Assembly: GCF_900111245.1 (NCBI RefSeq) | Contig: NZ_FOGO01000015.1 | Location: forward strand, 110,101 to 174,100 | Length of the DNA: 64,000 nt | Direction of reading: 5' to 3' | From: Streptomyces qinglanensis | Lineage (GTDB): Bacteria; Actinomycetota; Actinomycetes; Streptomycetales; Streptomycetaceae | In this document: positions 42,962 to 51,586 of the stretch, in pieces | Numbering within the stretch: the stretch's first letter is position 1 | Layout: every line of letters begins with the position of its first letter | Translations under genes and position numbers: made by a program | Notes under the pieces: generated by a model | Seen by the model: the letters and a program-made list of their open reading frames with translations, nothing else | What the model was told of the DNA's origin: nothing | Database searches by the model: none

Positions 42962-44074
42962 GTGAACGCACACCACTTCCCTCTCCCGGACGGCACCGGG
43001 GACGCCTCCCGGCCCGGCGCCGGGGGCAGGCCCGAGCCCGCGGTCCCGGCCCGCGCCGAGGACCGCCCGGCGCGGCTGTCCGTGGGCGTCGTCGGCGCCG
43101 GACGGGTCGGCCCGGCGCTGGCCGCGGCGCTCCGGCTGGCCGGGCACCGCCCGGTCGCGGCCTCCGGGGTCTCGGACGCGTCCCGCAGCCGGGCGGCCGA
43201 GCTGCTGCCCGGCGTGCCGCTGGTGGACCCGGCCGAGGTGCTGGCCCGCTCCGAGCTGGTCCTGCTGACCGTGCCCGACGACGCGCTGCCGGACCTGGTG
43301 TCCGGCCTGGCGCGGACCGGCGCCGTCCGCCCCGGCCAACTGGTGGCGCACACCTCGGGCCGGTTCGGCATCTCGGTGCTGGAACCCGCGCTGCGCGCCG
43401 GGGCGCTGCCCCTCGCGCTGCACCCTGTGATGACGTTCACCGGCACGGCCGTGGACGTGCAGCGGCTGGCCGGGTGCGCGTTCGGGGTGACCGCGCCGCA
43501 GGAGCTGCGGCTGGCGGCCGAGGCCCTCGTCATCGAGATGGGCGGCGAGCCGGAGTGGGTCGCCGAAGAAGCCCGCCCGCTCTACCACGCGGCCCTCGCC
43601 ATCGGCGCCAACCACCTGGTCACGCTGGTCAACCAGTCGATGGACCTGCTGCGCGCCACCGGCGTGCAAGCCCCCGACAGGATGCTGGGCCCGCTGCTGG
43701 GCGCCGCCCTGGACAATGCGCTGCGCTCCGGTGACGCCGCCCTGACCGGCCCGGTGGCCCGCGGGGACGCGGGCACCGTCGCGGCGCACGTCGAGGAGTT
43801 GCGGCGCAGCGCGCCGGAGACGGTGGCCGGATATCTGGCGATGGCCCGCGCGACCGCCGACCGAGCCCTGGCGCACGGCCTGCTGCGGCCCGAGCCCGCC
43901 GAGGCGCTGCTGGACGTGCTGGCGGCGGCGGGCGCGCCGGGCGGCCCCCCGGGCGACGGCTCGTCCGGCGGTGCCGGACCGGCCGGCGGCACCCCGCAGA
44001 CACCGGGGAACGACCCCGGCAGCGGTGCGGACGAGGGTCCGGGCCAGGACCGGGACGGGGAGGCGGGCGCATGA
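42962..44074 (+). CDS. Rossmann/DUF2520 oxidoreductase at the head of the pan-nad operon
   Basis: A 370-residue protein. Residues about 40-150 form a Rossmann domain (LSVGVVGAGRVGPALAAALRLAGHRPV, VLARSELVLLTVPDDALPDLV), followed by DUF2520 (ALHPVMTFTGTAVDVQRLAGCAFGV, EEARPLYHAALAIGANHLVTLVNQS). The order matches F420/NADP-type and ketopantoate-reductase-like oxidoreductases. Both ends are Gly/Pro-rich extensions. GTG at 42962 starts the frame; the stop overlaps panC by four bases. Given the coupling to panC, a role in pantoate formation is possible but unproven. Confidence 0.85.
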   Translation: MNAHHFPLPDGTGDASRPGAGGRPEPAVPARAEDRPARLSVGVVGAGRVGPALAAALRLAGHRPVAASGVSDASRSRAAELLPGVPLVDPAEVLARSELVLLTVPDDALPDLVSGLARTGAVRPGQLVAHTSGRFGISVLEPALRAGALPLALHPVMTFTGTAVDVQRLAGCAFGVTAPQELRLAAEALVIEMGGEPEWVAEEARPLYHAALAIGANHLVTLVNQSMDLLRATGVQAPDRMLGPLLGAALDNALRSGDAALTGPVARGDAGTVAAHVEELRRSAPETVAGYLAMARATADRALAHGLLRPEPAEALLDVLAAAGAPGGPPGDGSSGGAGPAGGTPQTPGNDPGSGADEGPGQDRDGEAGA

Positions 44075-44934
44075 CGCCGCGAGTCATCGGCACGGCTGCC
44101 GAACTGCGCTCCCTGGCACGCGCGGGCGAGCGCGCCGTCGTCATGACCATGGGCGCGCTGCACGAGGGCCATGCCGCGCTGGTGCGCGCCGCCCGGGACC
44201 GGGTGGGTCCGCAGGGCCAGGTCGTCGTGACGGTCTTCGTCAACCCGCTGCAGTTCGGCGCCGGTGAGGACCTGGAGCGCTACCCGCGCACCCTGGAGGC
44301 CGACCTGGAGGTCGCCGGGAAGGAGGGCGCGGACGTGGTCTTCGCCCCGTCCGCGGCCGAGGTCTACCCGGGCGGCGAGCCGCGGGTGCGGGTCGCCGCG
44401 GGGCCGACGGGCGCCGTGCTGGAGGGCGCCTCCCGGCCCGGGCACTTCGACGGGATGCTCACCGTCGTCGCCAAGCTGCTCCACCTCACGGCGCCCGACG
44501 CGGCGTTCTTCGGGCAGAAGGACGCCCAGCAGCTCGCCCTGGTCCGCCGGATGGTGCGGGACCTGGACTTCCCGGTGGAGATCGTCGCGGTCCCCACCGT
44601 GCGGGAGGACGACGGGCTGGCTCTCTCCAGCCGCAACCGCTATCTGAGCGGCCCCGAGCGCGCCCTCGGCCTGGCCCTCTCCCGCGCCCTGCGTGCCGGG
44701 GAACGGGCCGTGCCGCAGGGACCGGCGGCGGTGCTGGGCGCCGCCCGGCAGGTGCTGGACGCCGCGGCGGAGGACGGACTGGACGTGGACTACGCGGCCC
44801 TGGCCGACCCCGAGGGGTTCACCGTGATCACCGCTGAGGACTGGCAGGGCGACGCCGTCCTCGCCGTCGCGGCCCGCGCGGGCGCGACACGGTTGATCGA
44901 CAACGTCCCGCTGCACTTCGGGGCGGAGCGATGA
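44071..44934 (+). CDS. panC: Pantothenate synthetase
   Basis: Pantoate:beta-alanine ligase, the last step to pantothenate. Motifs: MTMGALHEGHAALVRAAR (HIGH-type HEGH), VVTVFVNPLQFGAGEDLERYPRTLEADLE, RPGHFDGMLTVVAKLL, AFFGQKDAQQLALVRRMVRDL and the KMSKS-like LALSSRNRYLSG. The length of 287 residues is normal. ATG overlaps the preceding stop; its own stop overlaps nadB. Confidence 0.95.
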   Translation: MTPRVIGTAAELRSLARAGERAVVMTMGALHEGHAALVRAARDRVGPQGQVVVTVFVNPLQFGAGEDLERYPRTLEADLEVAGKEGADVVFAPSAAEVYPGGEPRVRVAAGPTGAVLEGASRPGHFDGMLTVVAKLLHLTAPDAAFFGQKDAQQLALVRRMVRDLDFPVEIVAVPTVREDDGLALSSRNRYLSGPERALGLALSRALRAGERAVPQGPAAVLGAARQVLDAAAEDGLDVDYAALADPEGFTVITAEDWQGDAVLAVAARAGATRLIDNVPLHFGAER

Positions 44935-46742
44935 GCGCCGCACCCGGCCCGGCCGGTTCCGTGCTGCCCGCGCCCCCGCCGGGCTGGACCCTGGAGGCGG
45001 ACGTCGTCGTGGTCGGCTCCGGGGTCGCGGGGCTGACGGCGGCGCTGCGCTGCGCGGCCGGGGGAGCCCGCACCGTCGTCGTCACCAAGGCCCGGCTGGA
45101 CGCCGGATCCACCCGCTGGGCCCAGGGCGGGATCGCGGCGGCGCTGGACGAGGAGGACAGCCCCGAGCAGCATCTGGACGACACCCTGGTGGCCGGTGCC
45201 GGGCTGTGCGACGAGAACGCCGTGCGCACGCTCGTCACCGAGGGACCGGCGGCCGTGCGGCGGCTCATCGCGGCGGGCGCCCGGTTCGACACCTCCCGCG
45301 GCACCGGAGGGATAGCACTGACCCGCGAGGGCGGCCACCACCGCAATCGCATCGCCCACGCGGGCGGCGACGCGACGGGCGCCGAGATCTCCCGCGCCCT
45401 GGTCGAGGCCGTCCGCGCACAGGGCATCCGCACCGTCGAGAACGCGCTCGTCCTGGACCTGCTCAAGGACGCCGCGGGGCGGGCGGCGGGTGTCACGCTG
45501 CATGTGATGGGCGAGGGGCAGCACGACGGCGTCGGCGCCGTCCACGCCCCCGCCGTCGTACTGGCCACCGGCGGCATGGGCCAGGTGTTCGCCGCGACCA
45601 CCAATCCGGCCGTCTCGACCGGCGACGGGGTCGCCCTCGCGCTGCGGGCCGGTGCCGAGGTCTCCGACCTGGAGTTCGTGCAGTTCCATCCGACGGTGCT
45701 CTACCTCGGCCCGGACGCGGAGGGCCAGCAGCCGCTGATCTCCGAGGCGGTCCGCGGGGAGGGTGCCCATCTGGTCGACGCCGCCGGGGTGCGCTTCATG
45801 CGGGGCGCCCATCCGCTGGCCGAGCTGGCGCCGCGCGACATCGTCGCCAAGGGCATCACGCGGCGCGCCGCCGAGCAGGGCACCGACCACATGTACCTGG
45901 ACGCCCGGCACTTCGGCGCGGACATGTGGGAGACCCGGTTCCCCACGATCCTGGCCGCCTGCCGGGCGCACGGCATCGATCCGGTGACGCAGCCCGTGCC
46001 GGTGGCCCCCGCCGCCCACTACGCCAGCGGCGGCATCCGCACCGACCGGCACGGCCGCACCACCGTGCCGGGCCTCTACGCGTGCGGCGAGGCGGCCTGC
46101 ACCGGTGTGCACGGCGCCAACCGGCTGGCCTCCAACAGCCTGCTGGAGGGCCTGGTGTTCGCGGAGCGGATCGCCGAGGCGGTGCTCGACCCGGCCGCGG
46201 GTCCGGACGGCGGGTCCGCGGCGCCCGCGCGGCCCGCGGACACCGGTGCCGCGGCGAGGGCGGTGCTCCTTCCGGCTTCCGCGCGCAGCCGCATCCAGCG
46301 CGTCATGACCGAGGGCGCCGGAGTGCTCCGCAGCGCCGCCTCCCTGGCGGGCGCTGCGGACCGGCTGGCGGCTCTCTCCGGCGAGGCCGCCGAGAAGCGC
46401 CCCGAGCCGGGCGTGGACACCTGGGAGACGACCAATCTCCATCTGGTGGCCCGGGTGCTGGTCGCGGCGGCCCTCCGCCGCGAGGAGACCCGGGGCTGCC
46501 ACTGGCGCGAGGACCACCCGGACCGGGACGACGAGCGGTGGCGCCGGCACCTCGTCGTCACCCTCACCGCCACCGGCGCCCCCGCAGGCGCCGCCGACGA
46601 GGCCGCTGCCGCTGACGAGGCGACCGGCGCCCCCGCGGCCGGAGCGGACGAAGCCGCTCCGGATGCTTCTGCCTGCACTCTCCGTACCACCCGGACGACC
46701 GCCTTCCCGCCGGTTGTCGCCCTGCCCAAGGAGCAACAGTGA
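44931..46742 (+). CDS. nadB: L-aspartate oxidase
   Basis: An FAD enzyme converting aspartate to iminoaspartate for NAD synthesis. FAD motif ADVVVVGSGVAGLTAALRCAAGG, then STRWAQGGIAAAL, the active-site RNRIAHAGGDATGAEI, FVQFHPTVLY, LVDAAGVRFM, and the C-terminal GLYACGEAACTGVHGANRLASNSLLEGLVFAERI. The 603-residue length includes a Gly/Ala/Asp-rich tail near the end. It overlaps panC at the front and nadC at the back. The partner nadA (quinolinate synthase) is not in this window. Confidence 0.95.
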   Translation: MSAAPGPAGSVLPAPPPGWTLEADVVVVGSGVAGLTAALRCAAGGARTVVVTKARLDAGSTRWAQGGIAAALDEEDSPEQHLDDTLVAGAGLCDENAVRTLVTEGPAAVRRLIAAGARFDTSRGTGGIALTREGGHHRNRIAHAGGDATGAEISRALVEAVRAQGIRTVENALVLDLLKDAAGRAAGVTLHVMGEGQHDGVGAVHAPAVVLATGGMGQVFAATTNPAVSTGDGVALALRAGAEVSDLEFVQFHPTVLYLGPDAEGQQPLISEAVRGEGAHLVDAAGVRFMRGAHPLAELAPRDIVAKGITRRAAEQGTDHMYLDARHFGADMWETRFPTILAACRAHGIDPVTQPVPVAPAAHYASGGIRTDRHGRTTVPGLYACGEAACTGVHGANRLASNSLLEGLVFAERIAEAVLDPAAGPDGGSAAPARPADTGAAARAVLLPASARSRIQRVMTEGAGVLRSAASLAGAADRLAALSGEAAEKRPEPGVDTWETTNLHLVARVLVAAALRREETRGCHWREDHPDRDDERWRRHLVVTLTATGAPAGAADEAAAADEATGAPAAGADEAAPDASACTLRTTRTTAFPPVVALPKEQQ

Positions 46743-47755
46743 CCGACGACCTCCCCCTCCTCCAGATCGGCCGGGGCCCCTCGGCGCCGTCCGAGAGCGG
46801 TGGCTGCGGCGACGGCTGCGGCTGCTCGGCCGAGCCGGACCCGGACGGGCTCGACCCGCTGGAGTGCGGCCTGGACCCCGATCTGGCGCAGTTGCTGAGC
46901 GACTCCGGCCTGGACCCCGTGCAGGTCGAGGACATCGCCCACCTGGCGGTCGAGGAGGACCTCGACCGCGGTGTGGACGTCACCAGCGTCGCCACCATCC
47001 CGGAGGAGGCCGTCGCCACGGGCGACTTCACGGCCCGGGAGGCGGGCACCGTCGCCGGGCTCCGGGTCGCCGAGGCGGTCCTCTCGGTGGTGTGCACCGA
47101 CGAGTTCGAGGTGGAGCGGCACGCGCTGGACGGGGACCGGGTGGTGGCCGGGCAGCGGCTGCTGACGGTCCGCACCCGCACCCGCGACCTGCTCACCGCC
47201 GAGCGCAGCGCCCTCAACCTGCTGTGCCGGCTCTCCGGGATCGCGACCGCGACCCGCGCCTGGGCGGACGCGCTGGAGGGCACCGGGGCGCGGGTGCGCG
47301 ACACCCGCAAGACCACGCCGGGGCTGCGTGCCCTGGAGAAGTTCGCGGTGCGCTGCGGCGGCGGGGTCAACCACCGGATGTCGCTGTCCGACGCGGCGCT
47401 GATCAAGGACAACCACGTGATCGCCGCGGGCGGTGTGGCCGAGGCGTTCGCGCGGGTGCGCGCGGAGTTCCCCGACATCCCCATCGAGGTGGAGGTCGAC
47501 AGCCTCGACCAGATCCCGCCGGTGCTCGACCAGGGGGCCGATCTGCTGCTGCTGGACAACTTCACCCCGGGGACGACCGCCGAGGCCGTCACCCTGGTGG
47601 CGGGCCGGGCGCGGCTGGAGTCCTCCGGGCGGCTGACGCTCGCCAACGCCGCCGAGTACGCGGCCACCGGCGTCGACTACCTGGCCGTAGGGGCGCTCAC
47701 CCACTCCGCTCCGGTGCTCGACATCGGCCTGGACCTGCGAGAGGAACAGCGCTGA
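46739..47755 (+). CDS. nadC: Nicotinate-nucleotide pyrophosphorylase with Cys-rich lead
   Basis: Quinolinate phosphoribosyltransferase of de novo NAD synthesis. Family motifs: AVEEDLDRGVDVTSVATIP, AERSALNLLCRLSGIATATRAWADAL, VRDTRKTTPGLRALEKFAVRCGGGVNHRMSLSDAALIKDNHV in order, and VEVDSLDQIPPVL. The 338 residues include about 50 extra at the N-terminus containing SGGCGDGCGCSAEP, a cluster of three cysteines not seen in the catalytic fold. The start overlaps the nadB stop. A TGATG overlap couples it to coaX. Confidence 0.94.
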   Translation: MTDDLPLLQIGRGPSAPSESGGCGDGCGCSAEPDPDGLDPLECGLDPDLAQLLSDSGLDPVQVEDIAHLAVEEDLDRGVDVTSVATIPEEAVATGDFTAREAGTVAGLRVAEAVLSVVCTDEFEVERHALDGDRVVAGQRLLTVRTRTRDLLTAERSALNLLCRLSGIATATRAWADALEGTGARVRDTRKTTPGLRALEKFAVRCGGGVNHRMSLSDAALIKDNHVIAAGGVAEAFARVRAEFPDIPIEVEVDSLDQIPPVLDQGADLLLLDNFTPGTTAEAVTLVAGRARLESSGRLTLANAAEYAATGVDYLAVGALTHSAPVLDIGLDLREEQR

Positions 47756-48552
47756 TGCTGCTCACCATCGACGTGGGCAACACCCACACCGTGCTGGGCC
47801 TGTTCGACGGCGAGGAGATCGTCGAGCACTGGCGCATCTCGACCGAGGCGCGCCGGACGGCGGACGAGCTGGCCGTGCTGCTGAACGGGCTGATGGGGAT
47901 GCACCCGCTGCTCGGCGAGGAGCTGGGCGACAACATCGAGGGCATCGCCATCTGTTCGACCGTCCCCTCCGTGCTGCACGAGCTGCGCGAGGTCACCCGG
48001 CGCTACTACGGGGACATCCCGGCGGTGCTGGTGGAGCCCGGAGTCAAGACCGGCGTGCCGATCCTGATGGACAACCCGAAGGAGGTCGGGGCCGACCGGA
48101 TCATCAACGCGCTGGGGGCGGTCGAGCTGTACGGCGGGCCGTGCGTGGTGGTCGACTTCGGCACGGCCACCACGTTCGACGCGGTCTCGGCGCGCGGCGA
48201 GTACGTCGGCGGCGTCATCGCACCCGGTATCGAGATCTCGGTGGACGCGCTGGGCATGCGGGGCGCGCAGCTCCGCAAGATCGAGATCGCCCGGCCGCGC
48301 AGCGTGATCGGCAAGAACACCGTCGAGGCGATGCAGGCGGGCATCGTCTACGGCTTCGCGGGCCAGGTGGACGGGGTCGTCAACCGGATGGCGGCGGAGC
48401 TGGCGGACGATCCGCAGGACGTCACCGTCATCGCGACCGGCGGGCTCGCCCCGATGGTGCTGGGCGAGTCGACGGTGATCGACGAGCACGAGCCCTGGCT
48501 GACGCTGATCGGCCTGCGACTGGTGTACGAGCGCAACGTCGAACGGGGCTGA
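47755..48552 (+). CDS. coaX: Type III pantothenate kinase
   Basis: Phosphorylates pantothenate, the first step of CoA synthesis. Actin-like phosphate-binding motifs: LLTIDVGNTHTVLGLFDGEEIVEHWRIST, the ADRIINALGAVELYGG segment, VVVDFGTATTFDAVSARGEYVGGVIAPGIEIS in order, and VTVIATGGLAPMVLGE. The length of 265 residues is normal. GAGAGGAA lies upstream and its ATG overlaps the nadC stop. It ends the five-gene operon. Confidence 0.95.
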   Translation: MLLTIDVGNTHTVLGLFDGEEIVEHWRISTEARRTADELAVLLNGLMGMHPLLGEELGDNIEGIAICSTVPSVLHELREVTRRYYGDIPAVLVEPGVKTGVPILMDNPKEVGADRIINALGAVELYGGPCVVVDFGTATTFDAVSARGEYVGGVIAPGIEISVDALGMRGAQLRKIEIARPRSVIGKNTVEAMQAGIVYGFAGQVDGVVNRMAAELADDPQDVTVIATGGLAPMVLGESTVIDEHEPWLTLIGLRLVYERNVERG

Positions 48553-48563
48553 GGCAGCTCCCC

Positions 48564-48580
48564 GCCGCCCGGCGGGCGGC
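48564..48580 (+). terminator. Hairpin after coaX
   Basis: GCCGCCC (48564-48570) and GGGCGGC (48574-48580) with a three-base loop, 12 bases past the coaX stop. Confidence 0.6.
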
Positions 48581-48655
48581 TCGCGCGGACTCCGCGCGTC
48601 GGGCGCACGCCCTGGGACGCCCGCGACGCCTCTTCGCGCCGTGTGCGCCCGTTCA

Positions 48656-48723
48656 CGGTGTCCGCGGGGTACGGGTCGCTCCGGTGTCCGCATACGGCCC
48701 GTTCCGGTGTCCGCGGGGTACGG
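48656..48723. repeat. Dispersed 19-bp repeat after coaX
   Basis: CGGTGTCCGCGGGGTACGG occurs at 48656-48674 and 48705-48723, with a shortened CGGTGTCCGCATACGG at about 48682. It lies in the gene-free stretch 48553-48837. Confidence 0.7.
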
Positions 48724-48837
48724 CCCTCGGGAGCGACGGGCGCGCCACGCGGTGGACGGGCCCCGGGCGGGTGGGCGCGCCACGCCGTAAATCAGGCAAT
48801 ACGTACATTTGGCTCGCCCGCCCTCTATCGTCGCCGC

Positions 48838-49617
48838 ATGCCCACGCCATACGGTTCCCGAGGCGGCGTGGCGTTCGGCCCGCACGAGCTGCGTGTGCTC
48901 GGCGGCGCTCTCGCCATCGCCCTCCAGTCCGACCCCGCGCCCGAGCGGGTCCAGGAGTACCTGCGGCTCGTCCGGGCCGTGGACGAGGCGATCGGTGAGG
49001 GCGCACGGCTGCGCTCCTTCGTACGCGCCGACCTCGCCCGCCACCGTGCGGCACTGCCCGGCGCCGCGGCGGGCTACCTGGAGCAGCTCGCGGACGCCCT
49101 CGCCGCCGGGTACCTCCCCGTCCCCGCCGACCTCGCCGCGCTCCGCGCGCTGTGCGCCCAGCCGGTGGGCCCGCGCGAGGCCGCCCGCCGCACGGGCCTG
49201 CTGCGGCGTGCCGAGGAGGCCCGTGTCCCCCGGCTGCCCCGTCCGCAGGACGGCCGCCGGGTGTCCCGCGTGCCCGCCGTACGGGCGGCCGGGCAGGCCG
49301 GGCAGGCAGGACAGGAGGACGGCGACGGGCCGGAGCCGGCGCCCAGGCGGCCGGGGAAACCCTCGCCCGGCCCGGCCGAGCCCGCTCCCGCCGAGCGCCC
49401 CGCCACCCCCTCGCGGCCCGTGCCCACCCCCGCCGAGGTCTTTCCGCCCCGGCGCCGGACCCCGCCCGCGCCGCCGCCCCCGAGCGAGCCGTCCGCGGAG
49501 CCGGGCGCCGAGCCGGACGCGGAGCCGGACACCGAGCAGGGGCTCGCCGGGGAGCAGGGGCTCGTCGGGGGCCGCCCGCCGCGGGCCCTCCTGGCGCCGC
49601 GCGCCGTCCCTGTGTGA
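48838..49617 (+). CDS. Conserved-looking hypothetical protein with helical head and Pro-rich tail
   Basis: A 259-residue protein. The first 120 residues look folded and helical (FGPHELRVLGGALAIALQSDPAPERVQEYLRLVRAVDEAI, LEQLADALAAGYLPVPADLAALRALC). The rest is Pro/Ala/Glu-rich and disordered. I do not recognise a function. TATCGT (48826-48831) lies six bases before the ATG and no ribosome site is present, so a leaderless mRNA is likely. Confidence 0.65.
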   Translation: MPTPYGSRGGVAFGPHELRVLGGALAIALQSDPAPERVQEYLRLVRAVDEAIGEGARLRSFVRADLARHRAALPGAAAGYLEQLADALAAGYLPVPADLAALRALCAQPVGPREAARRTGLLRRAEEARVPRLPRPQDGRRVSRVPAVRAAGQAGQAGQEDGDGPEPAPRRPGKPSPGPAEPAPAERPATPSRPVPTPAEVFPPRRRTPPAPPPPSEPSAEPGAEPDAEPDTEQGLAGEQGLVGGRPPRALLAPRAVPV

Positions 49618-49741
49618 CGCGGCACGTGCCGGTGGTCCCGCGACGGCGGAGTGCCTCCGCCCCGCCGTCGCGCGGCCCTGCCGGTCCGGCCGCGGGGGGC
49701 GGCGTTACCCTGGGGGCTCTGTTCACCGAGGAGGCCCTGTC

Positions 49742-49915
49742 ATGGACTACGTCGCCGCACTGACCCCGCCGCTCGTGATGGCGGTGGCCTTCACGGCGCT
49801 CATCGTGACGATCGTCAAGACCCAGGGTGGCGCGAACAAGGCGAAGGAGGACGGCATCGTGGACGCCGCCGCCGCCGCGCGCGCCGAGGCCGCAGGGCAG
49901 CAGCGCCGGAGCTGA
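49742..49915 (+). CDS. Small single-span membrane protein
   Basis: A 57-residue protein, MDYVAALTPPLVMAVAFTALI then VTIVKTQGGANKAKEDGIVD and an Ala-rich charged end. One membrane helix (about residues 6-26) is predicted with the charged tail inside. GAGGAGG lies seven bases before the ATG, an excellent ribosome site, which supports a real gene. The function is unknown. Confidence 0.75.
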   Translation: MDYVAALTPPLVMAVAFTALIVTIVKTQGGANKAKEDGIVDAAAAARAEAAGQQRRS

Positions 49916-50042
49916 GCCCTCCCCGGCGCCTGCCGCGCCGCGGATCCCCCGGACTCCGGACCACCCCCGGACCACCCCGGTGCACCCCGCCCACTGTCCG
50001 GGTAATTTCCTCGATTCGGACATTTTCCACTATTGTTCTTCT

Positions 50043-50453
50043 GTGCCGAGGCCATTGGGAGAGCTGGAAGACGCCGTGATGACCCGGGTGTGGCGCTGGA
50101 ACCGCCCGGTCACCGTGCGGGAAGTCCTCGAAGATCTCCAGAAGGAACGCACCGTCGCGTACACGACGGTGATGACCGTAATGGACAACCTGCGCCAGAA
50201 GGGCTGGCTGCGCCGGGATCAAGAAGGCCGCGCCTATCGTTATGCAGCCGTCTCCACCCGGGCCGCATACTCGGCCGCTCTCATGCATGAGGCGTGGTCG
50301 GCCAGTGACAACCCCGCCGCCGCTCTCGTCGACTTCTTCGGGATGATGTCCCCGGAACAGGCCGAAGTGTTGCGGACCGCCTTGCGAGTCGCACATCTGA
50401 ACGGTGTCCATCTCGATCCCCCCGCTGCGGGCGGCGAGACCGAGGGTCGATAG
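50043..50453 (+). CDS. BlaI/MecI/CopY-family transcriptional regulator
   Basis: A 136-residue penicillinase-repressor-type winged helix: LGELEDAVMTRVWRWNRPVTVREVLEDL, then TVAYTTVMTVMDNLRQKGWLRRDQEGRAYRYAAV. The C-terminal part (SAALMHEAW, MMSPEQAEVLRTAL) would dimerise and carry the cleavage site of BlaI relatives. No beta-lactamase or BlaR1 sensor is adjacent. TATTGT (50031-50036) lies six bases before the GTG, so the mRNA is probably leaderless. Confidence 0.88.
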   Translation: MPRPLGELEDAVMTRVWRWNRPVTVREVLEDLQKERTVAYTTVMTVMDNLRQKGWLRRDQEGRAYRYAAVSTRAAYSAALMHEAWSASDNPAAALVDFFGMMSPEQAEVLRTALRVAHLNGVHLDPPAAGGETEGR

Positions 50454-50462
50454 CGTCCGTTC

Positions 50463-50987
50463 ATGACAGAACGCGCACCGCTATCCGAGATCACCATCCG
50501 CAGGGCCCGCACGGCCGATGTCCCGGCGGTGCGCCAACTGCTCGACGCCTACTCGCGCGACCGCATCCTGCTCGACAAAGCCACCGTGACCCTTTACGAG
50601 GACATCCAGGAGTTCTGGGTGGCGGAACGGGACGCGGACGCGGAAGTCGTGGGCTGCGGCGCGCTGCACGTCATGTGGGAAGACCTCGCGGAGGTCCGGA
50701 CTCTGGCCGTGGACCGTTCCCGGCGCGGAACCGGCGTCGGACATCTGCTGCTGGAGAAGCTCCTGCGCACCGCCCGCTGGATCGGGGTGCGGCGCATTTT
50801 CTGCCTCACCTTCGAAGTCGAGTTCTTCGCCAAGCACGGCTTCACGGAGATCGGCGAGACCCCGGTGGACGGGGATGTCTACAGCGAGCTGCTGCGTTCC
50901 CCCGACGAGGGCGTGGCCGAGTTCCTCGGTCTCGAACGGGTGAAGCCCAACACCCTGGGCAACAGCCGGATGCTGCTGCATCTGTGA
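50463..50987 (+). CDS. argA: Amino-acid N-acetyltransferase (ArgA-like GNAT)
   Basis: A 174-residue GNAT protein of the short N-acetylglutamate synthase type, the first step of arginine synthesis. Seen are ITIRRARTADVPAVRQLLDAYSRDRILLDKA, VVGCGALHVMWEDLAEVRTLAVDRSRRGTGVGHLLLEKL (acetyl-CoA loop RRGTGVG) and VEFFAKHGFTEI. It lies nine bases after the BlaI-like gene and may share its transcript. Substrate assignment is by family. Confidence 0.85.
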   Translation: MTERAPLSEITIRRARTADVPAVRQLLDAYSRDRILLDKATVTLYEDIQEFWVAERDADAEVVGCGALHVMWEDLAEVRTLAVDRSRRGTGVGHLLLEKLLRTARWIGVRRIFCLTFEVEFFAKHGFTEIGETPVDGDVYSELLRSPDEGVAEFLGLERVKPNTLGNSRMLLHL

Positions 50988-51146
50988 GCCGGGGGCGAAG
51001 CCCCGCCACTATGTCCGAAAGATCCCGCCAATCCCAGCGGAGCCGCCGGGCAAACTCGGCACAGGGTTTGTGTTTCCCGGAGAAAAGCGGTTTGCTTTCC
51101 ACGTCGGTATCTGTAATCCGTTATCCAGGACGAATGGGAGTAGCAG

Positions 51147-51485
51147 GTGGCACAGAAGGTTCAGGTTCTTCTTGTCGACGACCTCGAGGGCGGCGAGGCG
51201 GACGAGACGGTGACGTTCGCGCTGGACGGTAAGTCCTACGAGATCGACCTCACGACCGCTAATGCGGACAAGCTCCGATCCGCTCTGGAGCCCTATCTGA
51301 AGGGTGGCCGGCGCACCGGCGGCCGTTCCTCGCGCGGAAAGGGGGGCCGCTCGGGATCGGGTTCCAGCAGCAGCCAGGACACCGCGAAGATCCGCGCGTG
51401 GGCCAAGGAGCAGGGTTACGAGGTCAATGACCGCGGGCGCGTTCCGGCCAGCATTCGCGAGGCGTACGAGAAGGCCAACGGCTGA
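51147..51485 (+). CDS. lsr2: Lsr2 nucleoid-associated xenogeneic silencer
   Basis: A 112-residue AT-binding, H-NS-like DNA-bridging protein that silences foreign genes. The N-terminal dimerisation domain is AQKVQVLLVDDLEGGEADETVTFALDGKSYEIDL; a Gly/Arg/Ser linker follows; the C-terminal DNA-binding domain holds the hook VNDRGRVPASIREAYEKANG (Arg-Gly-Arg). GTG at 51147 follows GGGAG. Tandem hairpins lie behind it. Confidence 0.95.
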   Translation: MAQKVQVLLVDDLEGGEADETVTFALDGKSYEIDLTTANADKLRSALEPYLKGGRRTGGRSSRGKGGRSGSGSSSSQDTAKIRAWAKEQGYEVNDRGRVPASIREAYEKANG

Positions 51486-51534
51486 CGCGTTCCGGCTCAC
51501 GGGCCGACCCTGACCCCGATGGCCGTCCCGGTTC

Positions 51535-51586
51535 GGGAGGCCCCCTCGCGGCGGCCTCCCCAGGGGCCGGCCGACCTCCGGTCGGC
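51535..51586 (+). terminator. Tandem hairpins after lsr2
   Basis: GGGAGGCC (51535-51542)/GGCCTCCC (51553-51560) and GCCGACC (51570-51576)/GGTCGGC (51580-51586) follow the lsr2 stop by 50 bases. Confidence 0.65.
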
